Part shown: positions 35,291-43,782 of the stretch, piece by piece
Position numbering within the stretch: the first letter of the stretch is position 1
Layout: each line of letters opens with the position of its first letter
Source of the DNA: Nonomuraea turcica
GTDB taxonomy: Bacteria; Actinomycetota; Actinomycetes; Streptosporangiales; Streptosporangiaceae
Assembly: GCF_030718205.1 (NCBI RefSeq)
Contig: NZ_JAUZQF010000019.1
Span: forward strand, 124,001-188,000
Length of the DNA stretch: 64,000 bases
Direction of reading: 5' to 3'
Position numbers and translations under genes: made by a program
The notes under the pieces: model-generated
What the model was told of the DNA's origin: nothing
Databases searched by the model: none
What the model saw: the letters and a program-made list of their open reading frames with translations, nothing else

Positions 35291-35321
35291 AGGGCCCGGC
35301 CTCCTCGCGAGGCCGGGCCCT
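35291..35321 (+). terminator. Terminator hairpin after actP
   Basis: Perfect 13-bp stem (AGGGCCCGGCCTC / GAGGCCGGGCCCT) with a 5-nt loop, followed by TCTCCT. A smaller GGCGCC/GGCGCC pair lies about 40 bp upstream. Confidence 0.75.
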
Positions 35322-35642
35322 TCTCCTGCCCGGATGTGTGGTGTGCTACTGCTCCTGCTTTCGCTCGTATCGGGCGCGCCGGGCGATGATGCGGCTTCCG
35401 AGCCGTTGGAAGAGGGCGGCGGTCGCGAGCGCTCGTCCGCTGCTATGGGAAGCGCTGCGCCGGCTCGCCCCACTGGGCGAAGGCGGCCCGCGAGAGGTAG
35501 CCCCGCGAGGGAGCCCGTCGAGTGCGTGGCCGACGCGACCGGCGTCCGGACCATCGAGGATTCCGGGCGATACTAAGCCCAGCTCATCGCAGGGGGCGGC
35601 ACCGCTCCCGACCTGCCCAGGATCGAGGCATTCGGCTCACAC
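35322..35642. other. Intergenic gap with probable gene debris, no supported gene
   Basis: 320 bp without a convincing gene. On the minus strand two short coding-like tails occur in different frames: GYLSRAAFAQWGEPAQRFP before a stop, and an overlapping frame ending IIARRARYERKQEQ before a stop at 35346. Each looks like a protein C-terminus with nothing in front. A plus-strand frame starting MCGVLLLLLSLVSG resembles a signal peptide but has no ribosome site and continues into arginine/proline-rich shadow sequence. Confidence 0.35.
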
Positions 35643-37352
35643 ATGCGCATCACCACCACCGACCAGGCCTATCACCTGGACAGCGGGCACTACCGGCTGA
35701 CCGTCTCCCGTACCGACCCCAGCGCCGAGCTGGAAGGCTGGATGACGCTCAGCCTCCTCGCCTCCGTCGGCACCGCGAACGGGCGGGACGAGACGTACGA
35801 GACGCTCCCGACCGTGCTCGTCGAGCGCGGTAACGTGGCGATCTTCGATTTCCCGCAGCGCACGACCGCGTGGGAGACGAAGATCGTCCGGCTGACCTGC
35901 ACCCCCGAGACGATCGCGCTGGAGGTGCGGGTCGAGGGGGACGGCGTGCTCGGCGACGTGACGCTGATGGGCGGGCGGGCCGTGCTCAACAGGCGCGCGG
36001 CCGGCACGTTCCGCAGCGGGCTGCATGCCCGTGGCGTCTTCAACCCCACCCCCACCCATCCCGTGCAGGTCGTGCGGCCGGTGTCCGTGCCGCTCGCGCT
36101 CACCGTGATCGGCGACGCCTCGCCGGGCCGGCTGCACGCGGTCTTCTCACCGCCGCCGCTGGTCCTGGCCTTCACCAAGGAGGAGCCGGACGGCGCCACC
36201 GCCGTGCCGGACGGGCCGTGGCTGGGGGCCTCGGTACGCGCCGGGGTCGCCGACCTGACCTTCACCGAGCTCGCGTACGAGCCGCTCGACGGCGGGGTGA
36301 TGCTGCGCTTCGACTACGAGTGCCACACGGTGGTGCGTGGCTCATGGACGTCACCCGCGGTCGTCTTCCGCACCGCGTCCTCCCCCTGGGAGGCGATCGC
36401 GCAGCACCGAGATGACCTGGTCGCGCACGGGCTGGCGCCCGATGGGCCCGTCCACGAGCGTCACGACTGGTGGAGCGAGCCGATCTTCTGCGGCTGGGGC
36501 GCCCAGTGCGCCAGAGCAGACGGCCGGTCGCCGGTGGACCTGTCCCGGCAGGACCTCTATGACGAGTGGCTGGCCAGGCTCGAACGCCACGGCGTCGTGC
36601 CGGGGACCGTCGTCATCGACGACCGCTGGCAGCTGACGTACGGGGACATGGAGCCCGATCCGGCGAAGTGGCCCGCGCTGCGCGAGTGGATCGCGGCCAG
36701 GCACGCGCGCGGGCAGCGGGTGCTGCTGTGGTGGCGGGCCTGGTCGGCCGACGGGCTGCCGGCCGAGGAGTGCGTGCTCGACGCCGGCGGCCGGGCCGTG
36801 GCCGCTGACCCGTCGAACCCCGCCTACCGGCTCCGCGTCCAGCGGATCATGGAGCGGCTGCTGGGCGACCTCGGGGCCGACGGCTTCAAGATCGACTTCA
36901 CGCAGTGGTTCCCCAGCGGGTCGCATCTGAAGTCGTACGGCTCGACCTGGGGCCTGGCACTCCTGCACGAGCTGCTCGCCACCATGTACGACGCCGCCAA
37001 ACGCGTCAAAACCGATGCCCTGATGGTCACTCACACGCCGCATCCCGCCTTCGGGGACGTCACCGACATGGTCCGGCTCAACGACGTGCTCGAGTACGAC
37101 GCCCGTGGCGAGCCCGTGCCGGCCGCCGACCAGCTCCGCTTCCGCCACGCGGTCGCCACCCACGCCATGCCCAGTCATCTGATCGACACCGACCAGTGGC
37201 CGATGCCCAGCAGGGCGGACTGGCTGGCCTACGCCGAGGCGCAGCCGTCGCTCGGCGTGCCCGCGCTGTACTACGCCGAGCGCATCGACAACTCCCTGGA
37301 GGAGATCACCGGAGCGGACCTCGAACTGGTCGCGAGGTGGTGGCGACGATGA
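35643..37352 (+). CDS. Clan GH-D-like (GH36-related) glycosidase
   Basis: 569 aa. An N-terminal beta-sandwich (residues 1-260) precedes a TIM barrel. Barrel motifs: DWWSEPIFCGWGAQ near 278, VIDDRWQ near 325, RVLLWWRAW near 360, and LGADGFKIDFTQWFP near 410, where the Asp of KIDF matches the catalytic nucleophile position of alpha-galactosidase-like enzymes. Late IDTDQWPMPS may hold the acid/base. No signal peptide, so it should act on imported oligosaccharide. Sits 55 bp upstream of the dual-MBL gene in the same orientation. Exact glycosidic specificity unknown. Confidence 0.75.
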   Translation: MRITTTDQAYHLDSGHYRLTVSRTDPSAELEGWMTLSLLASVGTANGRDETYETLPTVLVERGNVAIFDFPQRTTAWETKIVRLTCTPETIALEVRVEGDGVLGDVTLMGGRAVLNRRAAGTFRSGLHARGVFNPTPTHPVQVVRPVSVPLALTVIGDASPGRLHAVFSPPPLVLAFTKEEPDGATAVPDGPWLGASVRAGVADLTFTELAYEPLDGGVMLRFDYECHTVVRGSWTSPAVVFRTASSPWEAIAQHRDDLVAHGLAPDGPVHERHDWWSEPIFCGWGAQCARADGRSPVDLSRQDLYDEWLARLERHGVVPGTVVIDDRWQLTYGDMEPDPAKWPALREWIAARHARGQRVLLWWRAWSADGLPAEECVLDAGGRAVAADPSNPAYRLRVQRIMERLLGDLGADGFKIDFTQWFPSGSHLKSYGSTWGLALLHELLATMYDAAKRVKTDALMVTHTPHPAFGDVTDMVRLNDVLEYDARGEPVPAADQLRFRHAVATHAMPSHLIDTDQWPMPSRADWLAYAEAQPSLGVPALYYAERIDNSLEEITGADLELVARWWRR

Positions 37353-37374
37353 GGCGGGCCGCCAGGGCATCCAT

Positions 37375-37398
37375 TGTGGGAACGATACCGGATAGAAT
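37375..37398 (+). promoter_or_regulatory. LacI-type operator abutting a -10 element before the dual-MBL gene
   Basis: TGTGGGAACGATACCGGA (37375-37392) is centred on CG and shares its first 12 bases exactly with the site at 40347. It touches a TAGAAT -10-like hexamer (37393-37398) that lies 9 nt before ATG 37408, so the transcript is likely leaderless and blocked when the site is occupied. Probable target of the LacI protein encoded downstream. Confidence 0.6.
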
Positions 37399-37407
37399 CA
37401 CGCCTCG

Positions 37408-39255
37408 ATGAGCAGTGATGTGACCGAAGTTGTGCCCGGGGTGTTCCGCGTTGCGGACACCTGCCACGTTTACGTCGTGGCGGCCCCCACGCAGGCGGGG
37501 GAGGAGCGCACCGGGATCGCGATCGACTTCGGTTCCGGCCGCGTGCTCGACCTCCTGGCCGAGATGGGGATCGACCGCCTCACCCACGTCCTGATGACCC
37601 ACCACCACCGCGACCAGGCCCAGGGCCTGGCGAGAGCGGTCGGCGCGGGCATCCCGATCCACGTTCCGCCGGTCGAGCGTGACCTGTTCGAGAAGGTCGG
37701 CGAGATGTGGGCGGGGCGCCAGATCAGCAACGACTACGACCTGCGCGACGACCGGTTCTCGCTGCTCGACTCGGTGCCGGTGGCCGGCGTCGTGCCCGAA
37801 TACCGGACGGCGACGTACGGCGGAGTGCAGGTGCGCGTGCTGCCCACCCCGGGGCACACCCCCGGCTCGGTGACGTACGTCGCCGGCAAGGCCGCCTTCA
37901 CCGGCGACCTCATCTACGCCCCGGGCAAGGTGTGGTCTCTGGCCGCGACCCAGTGGTCGTACACCGAGAACGAGGGCCCGGCCATGGTCATCCTGAGCTC
38001 CGAGCTCCTCCAGCGGGAGGAGCTCGAGGTGTTACTGCCGTCGCACGGCGAGCCGATGACCGACCCGCACGACGCGCTCCGGCAGCTCTCCCAGTCCATG
38101 CAGCGATATGTGAACTTCCGCCGCCCCCACCCCTGGGACGTGCGCGGACTCCTCCACAACCCTTTCGTCGAGGTGACCTCCCACCTGCTGATGAACAGGA
38201 GCGCCAATTCCCACAGCTACGTCCTGCTGTCGGAGTCCGGCGCCGCCATGGTCTTCGACTTCGGCTACGACATGTCCACCGGCCTGGTGCACAACACCTC
38301 ACGCGCGGCCCGCCGTCCCTGGCTGGCCTCGCTCCCCGCCCTGCGCGAGCACTACGGCGTCACCAGCATCGAGGTCGCCCTCCCCACCCACTACCACGAC
38401 GACCACGTGGCCGGCATGCCGCTGCTGCGCGACGTCGAGGGCACGCAGATCTGGACTCCGTCCCACATGGCCCCCATCCTGGCCACGCCGCTTCACCATG
38501 ATCTGCCCTGCCAGTGGTTCGACCCCATCCCCTCCGACCGGGTGCTGGAGCTGGGGGAGACCGTGCGGTGGCGCGAGTACGAGATCACGGTGCACGACCT
38601 GCCGGGACACACATTGTTCGCGGCGGCGTACGAGTTCCAGGTGGATGGCCACCGGGTGCTGGTCACCGGCGACCAGCAGGACGGCATGGGCATCCCCGGC
38701 GAACGCCAGGAGAGCCTGAACTTCCAGTACAAGAACAGGTTCAGGATCGAGGACTACCGCAAGAGCGCCGCACTCTACCGGCGCCTGCGCCCCGACCTCA
38801 TGGTCAGCGGCCACTGGCGCCCCCGCTGGGTGGACGACGACTATCTGCACATGCTGACCGAACGCGGCGAGGAACTCGTCGCCCTCCACTACGACCTGCT
38901 CCCGCTGGAGCACCTGGACCTGGGGGCGGACGGGGTGCTGTGCCGCCTGACGCCCTACTATGCGAGCGTTCCCGCGGGCGGCGAGCTGGTGCTCACGGCC
39001 ACCGTGCGCAACCCGTTCCCGGACAAGGTCGTGGCCACCATCGAGCTCGTCGTTCCCCCAGGCTGGCAGCGGGAGCAAGGGTCCGTGACGCTAAGGCTGC
39101 CCGGAGGGGGTATGGAGCAGGTGCATCTCCGTCTCGGCGCCGACGTCGTGCCGCGACGCCGCGTTCGCCTGGCGGTCGACGTGACCATCGGCGATCTGCG
39201 TCTCGGGCAGCACGCCGAGGCGCTGGTCGATGTGGTCGGGGAAGGGCCTCGATGA
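37408..39255 (+). CDS. Tandem metallo-beta-lactamase-fold hydrolase with C-terminal beta-sandwich
   Basis: 615 aa with two MBL domains in one chain. Domain 1 (about 5-220) has THHHRDQ at 64-70 instead of THxHxDH: the final His is Gln70, though PGH150, TGD167 and SHG (His213) remain. Domain 2 (about 255-500) is complete: THYHDDH with His328, His330, Asp332 and His333, PGH401, TGD422 and SGHW (His469). Residues 515-615 form a NEW3-like beta-sandwich (VPPGWQREQGSV). No signal peptide. Overlaps LacI by 4 nt. It lies in a mannoside locus, so a sugar-derived ester or lactone substrate is a reasonable inference, unproven. Confidence 0.85.
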   Translation: MSSDVTEVVPGVFRVADTCHVYVVAAPTQAGEERTGIAIDFGSGRVLDLLAEMGIDRLTHVLMTHHHRDQAQGLARAVGAGIPIHVPPVERDLFEKVGEMWAGRQISNDYDLRDDRFSLLDSVPVAGVVPEYRTATYGGVQVRVLPTPGHTPGSVTYVAGKAAFTGDLIYAPGKVWSLAATQWSYTENEGPAMVILSSELLQREELEVLLPSHGEPMTDPHDALRQLSQSMQRYVNFRRPHPWDVRGLLHNPFVEVTSHLLMNRSANSHSYVLLSESGAAMVFDFGYDMSTGLVHNTSRAARRPWLASLPALREHYGVTSIEVALPTHYHDDHVAGMPLLRDVEGTQIWTPSHMAPILATPLHHDLPCQWFDPIPSDRVLELGETVRWREYEITVHDLPGHTLFAAAYEFQVDGHRVLVTGDQQDGMGIPGERQESLNFQYKNRFRIEDYRKSAALYRRLRPDLMVSGHWRPRWVDDDYLHMLTERGEELVALHYDLLPLEHLDLGADGVLCRLTPYYASVPAGGELVLTATVRNPFPDKVVATIELVVPPGWQREQGSVTLRLPGGGMEQVHLRLGADVVPRRRVRLAVDVTIGDLRLGQHAEALVDVVGEGPR

Positions 39256-40292
39256 CCATAGAGCGGCGTACCCCCCTCAGCCGCTCCCGGCGGCCCACCA
39301 TCAAGGACGTCGCAGAGGCCGCCGGCGTCTCCCGCTCCACCGTCTCCCGCGCGCTGACCGGCCGCGGGTACGCCGCCAGCGACGTGCGCGAGCGGGTCCT
39401 GCGCGCGGCCGCCGAGCTCGGATACGTGCCCGACGTCATGGCCCGCACGCTCAAACAGCAGGTCAGCAGGTCCGTCGGGGTCCTGGTGAGCGACCTGCGC
39501 AACCCGTTCTACGCGGAGCTGGCGGCAGGGGCCAGCAGGGAGGCCCGGCAGCGCGGCTACACTATGGTGCTCGCGGACACGAGCCTGTCGGCCGAGGCGG
39601 AGAGCGAGGCCGCCGAGGCGCTCGTCGCGCTCAGGGTGGCGGGCGTGGTGGTGACGCCCAACTCCTCGGCCGTGTCCACCTACCTCTCCTCCCACGGCAT
39701 CCCGGTGGTCGAGGTGGACCGGCAGTTCGCGCCCGGCTCGACGGACGGGGTGGTGGTGGGCAACCGCGTCGGCGCCCGTACGGCCACCGCGCACCTGGTC
39801 GCGCTGGGGCACCGCAGGATCGCGCTGTTCATCGACGAGACCGACTGGACCACCGGCTACGAGCGTTACCAGGGTTACCTCGAGGCGCTCGGCGCCGGTG
39901 ACATCAAGGTGGATCCCGGCCTGGTCGTCTCGTCCGGCTGGGACGTGACGGACTCGCGGCGCCGGGCGCTCGACATGCTGCGCGGGCCCGATCGGCCGAC
40001 CGCCGTGTTCGCCGCCAACAACGTGCTCGCCGAGGGCGTCTGGCGGGCCATCCGCGAGCTGGGGCTGCGGGTGCCGGATGTCATCAGCCTGGTCGCCTTC
40101 GACGACGCGCCCTGGATGAGCATGGTCTCGCCCATGGTCACCACCGTCTCGCAGGACACCTTCGGCCTGGGTGCGACGGCGATACGCAGGCTGGACGAAC
40201 GGATTGGGATGCCGGAGGCGGACTCCGTCACGACTGTGCTCACCGTGCAGCTCGTGGCCCGCGAATCCACCGCATCACCGCCCATAATCTGA
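39252..40292 (+). CDS. LacI-family repressor of the mannoside locus
   Basis: 346 aa. HTH TIKDVAEAAGVSRSTVSRAL at residues 16-35 and hinge MARTLKQQVSRSVGVLV, then the effector-binding domain (RNPFYAELAAGASREA, GHRRIALFID, PTAVFAANNVLAEG). ATGA overlap with the dual-MBL gene makes it part of that operon, so it is probably autoregulated via the operator at 37375 and also acts at 40347 in front of the SIS gene. Confidence 0.93.
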   Translation: MTIERRTPLSRSRRPTIKDVAEAAGVSRSTVSRALTGRGYAASDVRERVLRAAAELGYVPDVMARTLKQQVSRSVGVLVSDLRNPFYAELAAGASREARQRGYTMVLADTSLSAEAESEAAEALVALRVAGVVVTPNSSAVSTYLSSHGIPVVEVDRQFAPGSTDGVVVGNRVGARTATAHLVALGHRRIALFIDETDWTTGYERYQGYLEALGAGDIKVDPGLVVSSGWDVTDSRRRALDMLRGPDRPTAVFAANNVLAEGVWRAIRELGLRVPDVISLVAFDDAPWMSMVSPMVTTVSQDTFGLGATAIRRLDERIGMPEADSVTTVLTVQLVARESTASPPII

Positions 40293-40312
40293 CATTTCAC
40301 CCATTGTGTGCG

Positions 40313-40342
40313 TTGACCGGACGGGAGAGGTCGCCCTAGGAT
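40313..40342 (+). promoter_or_regulatory. Promoter of the SIS-mannosidase operon
   Basis: TTGACC (40313-40318) and TAGGAT (40337-40342) with an 18-nt spacer, a good housekeeping-sigma match. The LacI operator starts 5 nt after the -10 element, over the expected transcription start. Confidence 0.6.
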
Positions 40343-40346
40343 CCGC

Positions 40347-40364
40347 TGTGGGAACGATGTCACA
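40347..40364. promoter_or_regulatory. LacI-type operator TGTGGGAACGATGTCACA
   Basis: 18-bp imperfect palindrome with outer arms TGTG/CACA and a central CG step, overlapping the +1 region. Its first 12 bases are identical to those at 37375. Position and symmetry are those of a repressor operator, most likely for the LacI protein whose gene ends 55 bp upstream. Confidence 0.65.
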
Positions 40365-40400
40365 AGCCCTCGAGCGGCAGCCGTTCCCGTCGGAGGCCCC

Positions 40401-41012
40401 ATGGAGCACGTTGGCGCAGACCCGGCCCGGGCGCACGGCGGGCCGCTGCCGGCGGTGCTCGCGGCACACGTCGAAGGACATCTCGCCGCCGCGCGGGGCA
40501 TGGCGGCGCTGATCCCGGACGTGGAGGCCGCCGCGGACCTGATCATCGCGACGTTCGCGCACGGCGGCACCCTCTACACGATGGGCAACGGCGGCAGCGC
40601 GGCCGACGCCCAGCACCTCACCGGCGAGCTGATCGGCCACTACAAGCGCGAGCGCCGCCCGCTGCCCACGGTGACGCTCACGACCGACGCCACGGTCATG
40701 ACGTGCATCGCCAACGACTACGCCTACGAGAACGTGTTCGCCCGCCAGGTGCAGGCGCTGGCCCGTCCGGGCGACGTGGTGGCCGCGTTCACCACCAGCG
40801 GCAACTCGCCCAACGTCATCAGCGCGCTCAAGGCCGCACGGAGCAAGGGCGCGGCGACAGTACTGTTCGGCGGCAAAGACGGAGGCGCCGCTGCCGAGCA
40901 CGCCGACCACCTCCTCCTCGCCCCCTCCTCAGAGACGCCGCGCATCCAGGAGATCCACACACTGATGCTGCACATGATCAGCGAGAAGGTCGACGTTTGG
41001 GCGGCCTCATGA
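40401..41012 (+). CDS. SIS-domain sugar-phosphate isomerase (GmhA-like)
   Basis: 203 aa with CGGAGG ahead of ATG. The SIS fold is shown by YTMGNGGSAADAQHLTGELI near residues 60-80, which is the GmhA-type phosphosugar site, TTSGNSPNVISALKAA near 132, and a C-terminal EIHTLMLHMISEKV helix. GmhA converts sedoheptulose-7-phosphate to D-glycero-D-manno-heptose-7-phosphate. Here the mannosidase partner suggests an aldose/ketose phosphate isomerase for a manno-configured sugar; that is inference. Overlaps the mannosidase gene by 4 nt. Confidence 0.88.
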   Translation: MEHVGADPARAHGGPLPAVLAAHVEGHLAAARGMAALIPDVEAAADLIIATFAHGGTLYTMGNGGSAADAQHLTGELIGHYKRERRPLPTVTLTTDATVMTCIANDYAYENVFARQVQALARPGDVVAAFTTSGNSPNVISALKAARSKGAATVLFGGKDGGAAAEHADHLLLAPSSETPRIQEIHTLMLHMISEKVDVWAAS

Positions 41013-43561
41013 CCAGGCGCCCCGCCCCCATGGCCAACGCGCCCTCCGGCGCCCAGCCGTCCGGCCTGCCGCGTGCCCCCCGCCCGGCGGCCACCCCCGG
41101 TCGCACCCTGCACATGATCGGCAACGCGCACCTCGACCCGGTGTGGTTGTGGCCCTGGCAGGAGGGCTACCAGGAGGCCCGCGCGACGTTCTGGTCGGCC
41201 ATCCACCGTATGGACGAATACCCCGACTTCGTCTTCACCTGTGACCAGGTCGTGCTGCTGTCCTGGGTGGAGGAGTCGGACCCGGAGCTGTTCGCCAGGA
41301 TCCAGGAGAAGGTCGCGGAAGGCCGCTGGGTCATGGCCGGCGGCTGGTGGGTGGAGCCCGACTGCAACATGCCCTCCGGCGAGTCGTTCGTCCGCCAGGG
41401 CTTGTACGGGCAGCGCTACCTGAAGGAGAAGTTCGGCGTCACCGCGACGGTCGGCATGAACGTCGACCCGTTCGGCCACAACGCCATGCTGCCCGCGATC
41501 CTGCGCGGCCAGGGCATGGACTCCTACTGCTTCCTGCGCCCTGGACCGCACGAGGCCGACCTGCCCGGCACGATGTTCTGGTGGGAGAGCCCCGACGGCA
41601 GCCGCGTGCTGGCGTACCGGATCCCGTTCGAATACTGCAGCCCGCCCGGCGAGGTCGCCGGCCAGACCGAGAAGGCCCTGGGCCAGCTCGACCGCTCGCT
41701 CGGCGACCTGATGATCTTCTACGGGGTGGGCAACCACGGCGGCGGCCCCACCAAGGCCAACATCGAGTCCATCCACCGCTACGACCGGATGGGCACCTTC
41801 GGCGAGCTGACGATGTCCTCGCCGCGCCGCTACTTCGACGAGATGGCCAAGCGCCTGGGGGAGCGCGGCCTGGCGGAGCTGCCGGTGTGGCGTGACGACC
41901 TGCAGCACCACGCGGCCGGCTGCTACTCCTCCCACTCCGGCGTCAAGGCCTGGCAGCGACGGGCACAGGCGGCGGTGCTGTCGGCCGAGCGCTGGGCCGC
42001 GGTCGCCGGCCACGACGTGCGCGCGGACCTGGAGCGGGCGTGGAAGCAGGTGCTGTTCAACCAGTTCCACGACGTGCTGCCGGGCTCGGCGATCGAGCCC
42101 GCCTATGACGACGCCCGCGACCAGCTGGGGGAGGCCGTCGCGATCGCCAAGCGGATCATCACCCGGGCCCACAACGTGATCGCCCGTGACATCCGCATCC
42201 CGCAGGAGGACGGCACCCAGCCGGTGGTCGTCTTCAACCCGCACCCGTGGCCGGTCACGACCCGGGTCGAGATGCAGTACGGCCTCGCGCCGGCAGGCGT
42301 GCGGGTCGTGGACGCCGACGGCGCCGACGTGCCCTGCCAGCGCACGCAGTCGGTCGCCACCACTGACGACAAGGGCCGCGGCGCCACGGTCTTCCAGGCC
42401 GAGCTGCCGCCGCTGGGCTACCGCCTCTACCGCCTGCGCCAAGGCGCCGCGACGGCCCCGAGCGGCCTGTCGTGCGGCGAGACCCACATCGAGAACGACG
42501 TGCTGCGCCTGGAGCTCGACCCCGCGACCGGCTGGCTGTCCAGCCTGCTCGACAAGCGCACCGGCGTCGACCTGGTGGCTGGGGCAGCCGGCGAGCACAC
42601 GGTCATCTGCGAGGACCCGACCGACACGTGGGGGCACCGCGTCATCTCCTACGACTGGCCGGGCGAGGCGATGGCGGTCACGAACATCGTGCTGCGCGAG
42701 CAGGGCCCGCTGCGTGCCCGCATCCGGGTGGAGCGGGAGTGGGGCCGCTCGACGATGGTGGAGGAGTTCATCCTGGGCGCGGGCGGCGACGACGCGGTCG
42801 AGGTGCGGGTCACCATCGACTGGCGGGAGCAGGCCCACCTGATGAAGCTGCGTTTCCCGGTCGCGCTGAAGTCCCCGGCCGCCACCTATGAGATCCCGTT
42901 CGGGCACTTGAGCAGGCCACTCGACGGGGCCGAGGAACCGGCGCAGTCGTGGGTGGATCTGTCGGGGGCCGGCGCCGGCCTCGCCGTCGTGAACAACGTC
43001 AAGCACGGCTACGACGTATCGCCCGGCGACCCCGGCCGCAGCCCCAGCATCGGCATCACCGCCGTGCGCAGCCCCGTCTACGCCTGGCACGACCCGCGGC
43101 TGCTGGACCCGGAAGGGTACTACTCCTACCAGGACCAGGGGACGCAGCGGTTCACGTACCTGCTGGTGCCGCACGCCGGCGACTGGCGGGCGGCCGGGCT
43201 CGCGCGGCGGGCGGCGCTGCTCGGCTCCCCGGTGCGCGCCATGCTGGAGAGCTTCCACGACGGCGCGCTCCCCGCCGCCCGCGGCTACCTCGACGACGGC
43301 GGCGGCCAGATCATGGTCACCGCGGTGAAGACGCACGAGGACACCCCACGCGACCTCGTCGTCCGCGCCGTCGAGACCACCGGGCGAGCCGGCGTGGCCA
43401 CCTTCGACATCCCGCTCGCCCGGATCCGGCTCACGGCGGACTTCGGGCCGAGCCAGATCCGTACGTTCCGGATCCCGCTCGACGATCCGCTCTCCGCCGT
43501 CGAGACCGACCTCGTCGAGCTGACCACCCGCAGGGGCGCGTTCACGGTGGAAGCATGGTGA
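41009..43561 (+). CDS. GH38-family alpha-mannosidase
   Basis: 850 aa from ATG in an ATGA overlap with the SIS gene. Zinc-site motif NAHLDPVWLWPWQEG with His41 and Asp43, and MNVDPFGHNAML with the predicted nucleophile Asp153. FNQFHDVLPGSAI near residue 350 is another GH38 hallmark. The beta-rich C-terminal half (about 400-850) is as in cytosolic alpha-mannosidases. No signal peptide, so it should act in the cytoplasm on imported alpha-mannosides. End of the operon; a gene relic follows immediately. Confidence 0.94.
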   Translation: MTRRPAPMANAPSGAQPSGLPRAPRPAATPGRTLHMIGNAHLDPVWLWPWQEGYQEARATFWSAIHRMDEYPDFVFTCDQVVLLSWVEESDPELFARIQEKVAEGRWVMAGGWWVEPDCNMPSGESFVRQGLYGQRYLKEKFGVTATVGMNVDPFGHNAMLPAILRGQGMDSYCFLRPGPHEADLPGTMFWWESPDGSRVLAYRIPFEYCSPPGEVAGQTEKALGQLDRSLGDLMIFYGVGNHGGGPTKANIESIHRYDRMGTFGELTMSSPRRYFDEMAKRLGERGLAELPVWRDDLQHHAAGCYSSHSGVKAWQRRAQAAVLSAERWAAVAGHDVRADLERAWKQVLFNQFHDVLPGSAIEPAYDDARDQLGEAVAIAKRIITRAHNVIARDIRIPQEDGTQPVVVFNPHPWPVTTRVEMQYGLAPAGVRVVDADGADVPCQRTQSVATTDDKGRGATVFQAELPPLGYRLYRLRQGAATAPSGLSCGETHIENDVLRLELDPATGWLSSLLDKRTGVDLVAGAAGEHTVICEDPTDTWGHRVISYDWPGEAMAVTNIVLREQGPLRARIRVEREWGRSTMVEEFILGAGGDDAVEVRVTIDWREQAHLMKLRFPVALKSPAATYEIPFGHLSRPLDGAEEPAQSWVDLSGAGAGLAVVNNVKHGYDVSPGDPGRSPSIGITAVRSPVYAWHDPRLLDPEGYYSYQDQGTQRFTYLLVPHAGDWRAAGLARRAALLGSPVRAMLESFHDGALPAARGYLDDGGGQIMVTAVKTHEDTPRDLVVRAVETTGRAGVATFDIPLARIRLTADFGPSQIRTFRIPLDDPLSAVETDLVELTTRRGAFTVEAW

Positions 43562-43564
43562 TGA

Positions 43565-43708
43565 TCGCCGACCGGTGCCGACCAGGCGTCCCCGTCGAAC
43601 CAGCACGTCCACGCGTACGGGCTGGTGTGCACGGCGGAACTGATCGAGCTGTCGCAGGCGCTGGGCGATCCGTACTACGCGGAGCGGGCGCACGAGACCC
43701 TGGAGCGC
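43565..43708 (+). pseudogene. Fragment of a carbohydrate-active-type (alpha/alpha-barrel-like) protein
   Basis: Right after the mannosidase stop, one frame reads ADQASPSNQHVHAYGLV, CTAELIELSQALGD and PYYAERAHETLE, a coding-like helical segment without a start, then becomes nonsense. The NQHVHAYGL and helix-pair pattern recall six-hairpin glycosidase-like proteins, but I cannot fix the family. It seems to be what remains of a former fourth gene of the mannoside operon. Nothing else is seen before the convergent cytidylyltransferase gene at 43783. Confidence 0.5.
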
Positions 43709-43782
43709 GGGAGTGCTGCTGCTGGCCTGCGAGCAGGTGGTGGCTCGGGACCGGGCTACCCGTGGCCTTCCTGTCCACCGCG

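Noticed and set aside
35334..35576. 80-codon frame starting MCGVLLLLLSLVSG
   Set aside because: No ribosome site, begins 13 bp after a terminator, and continues in arginine/proline-rich shadow sequence.
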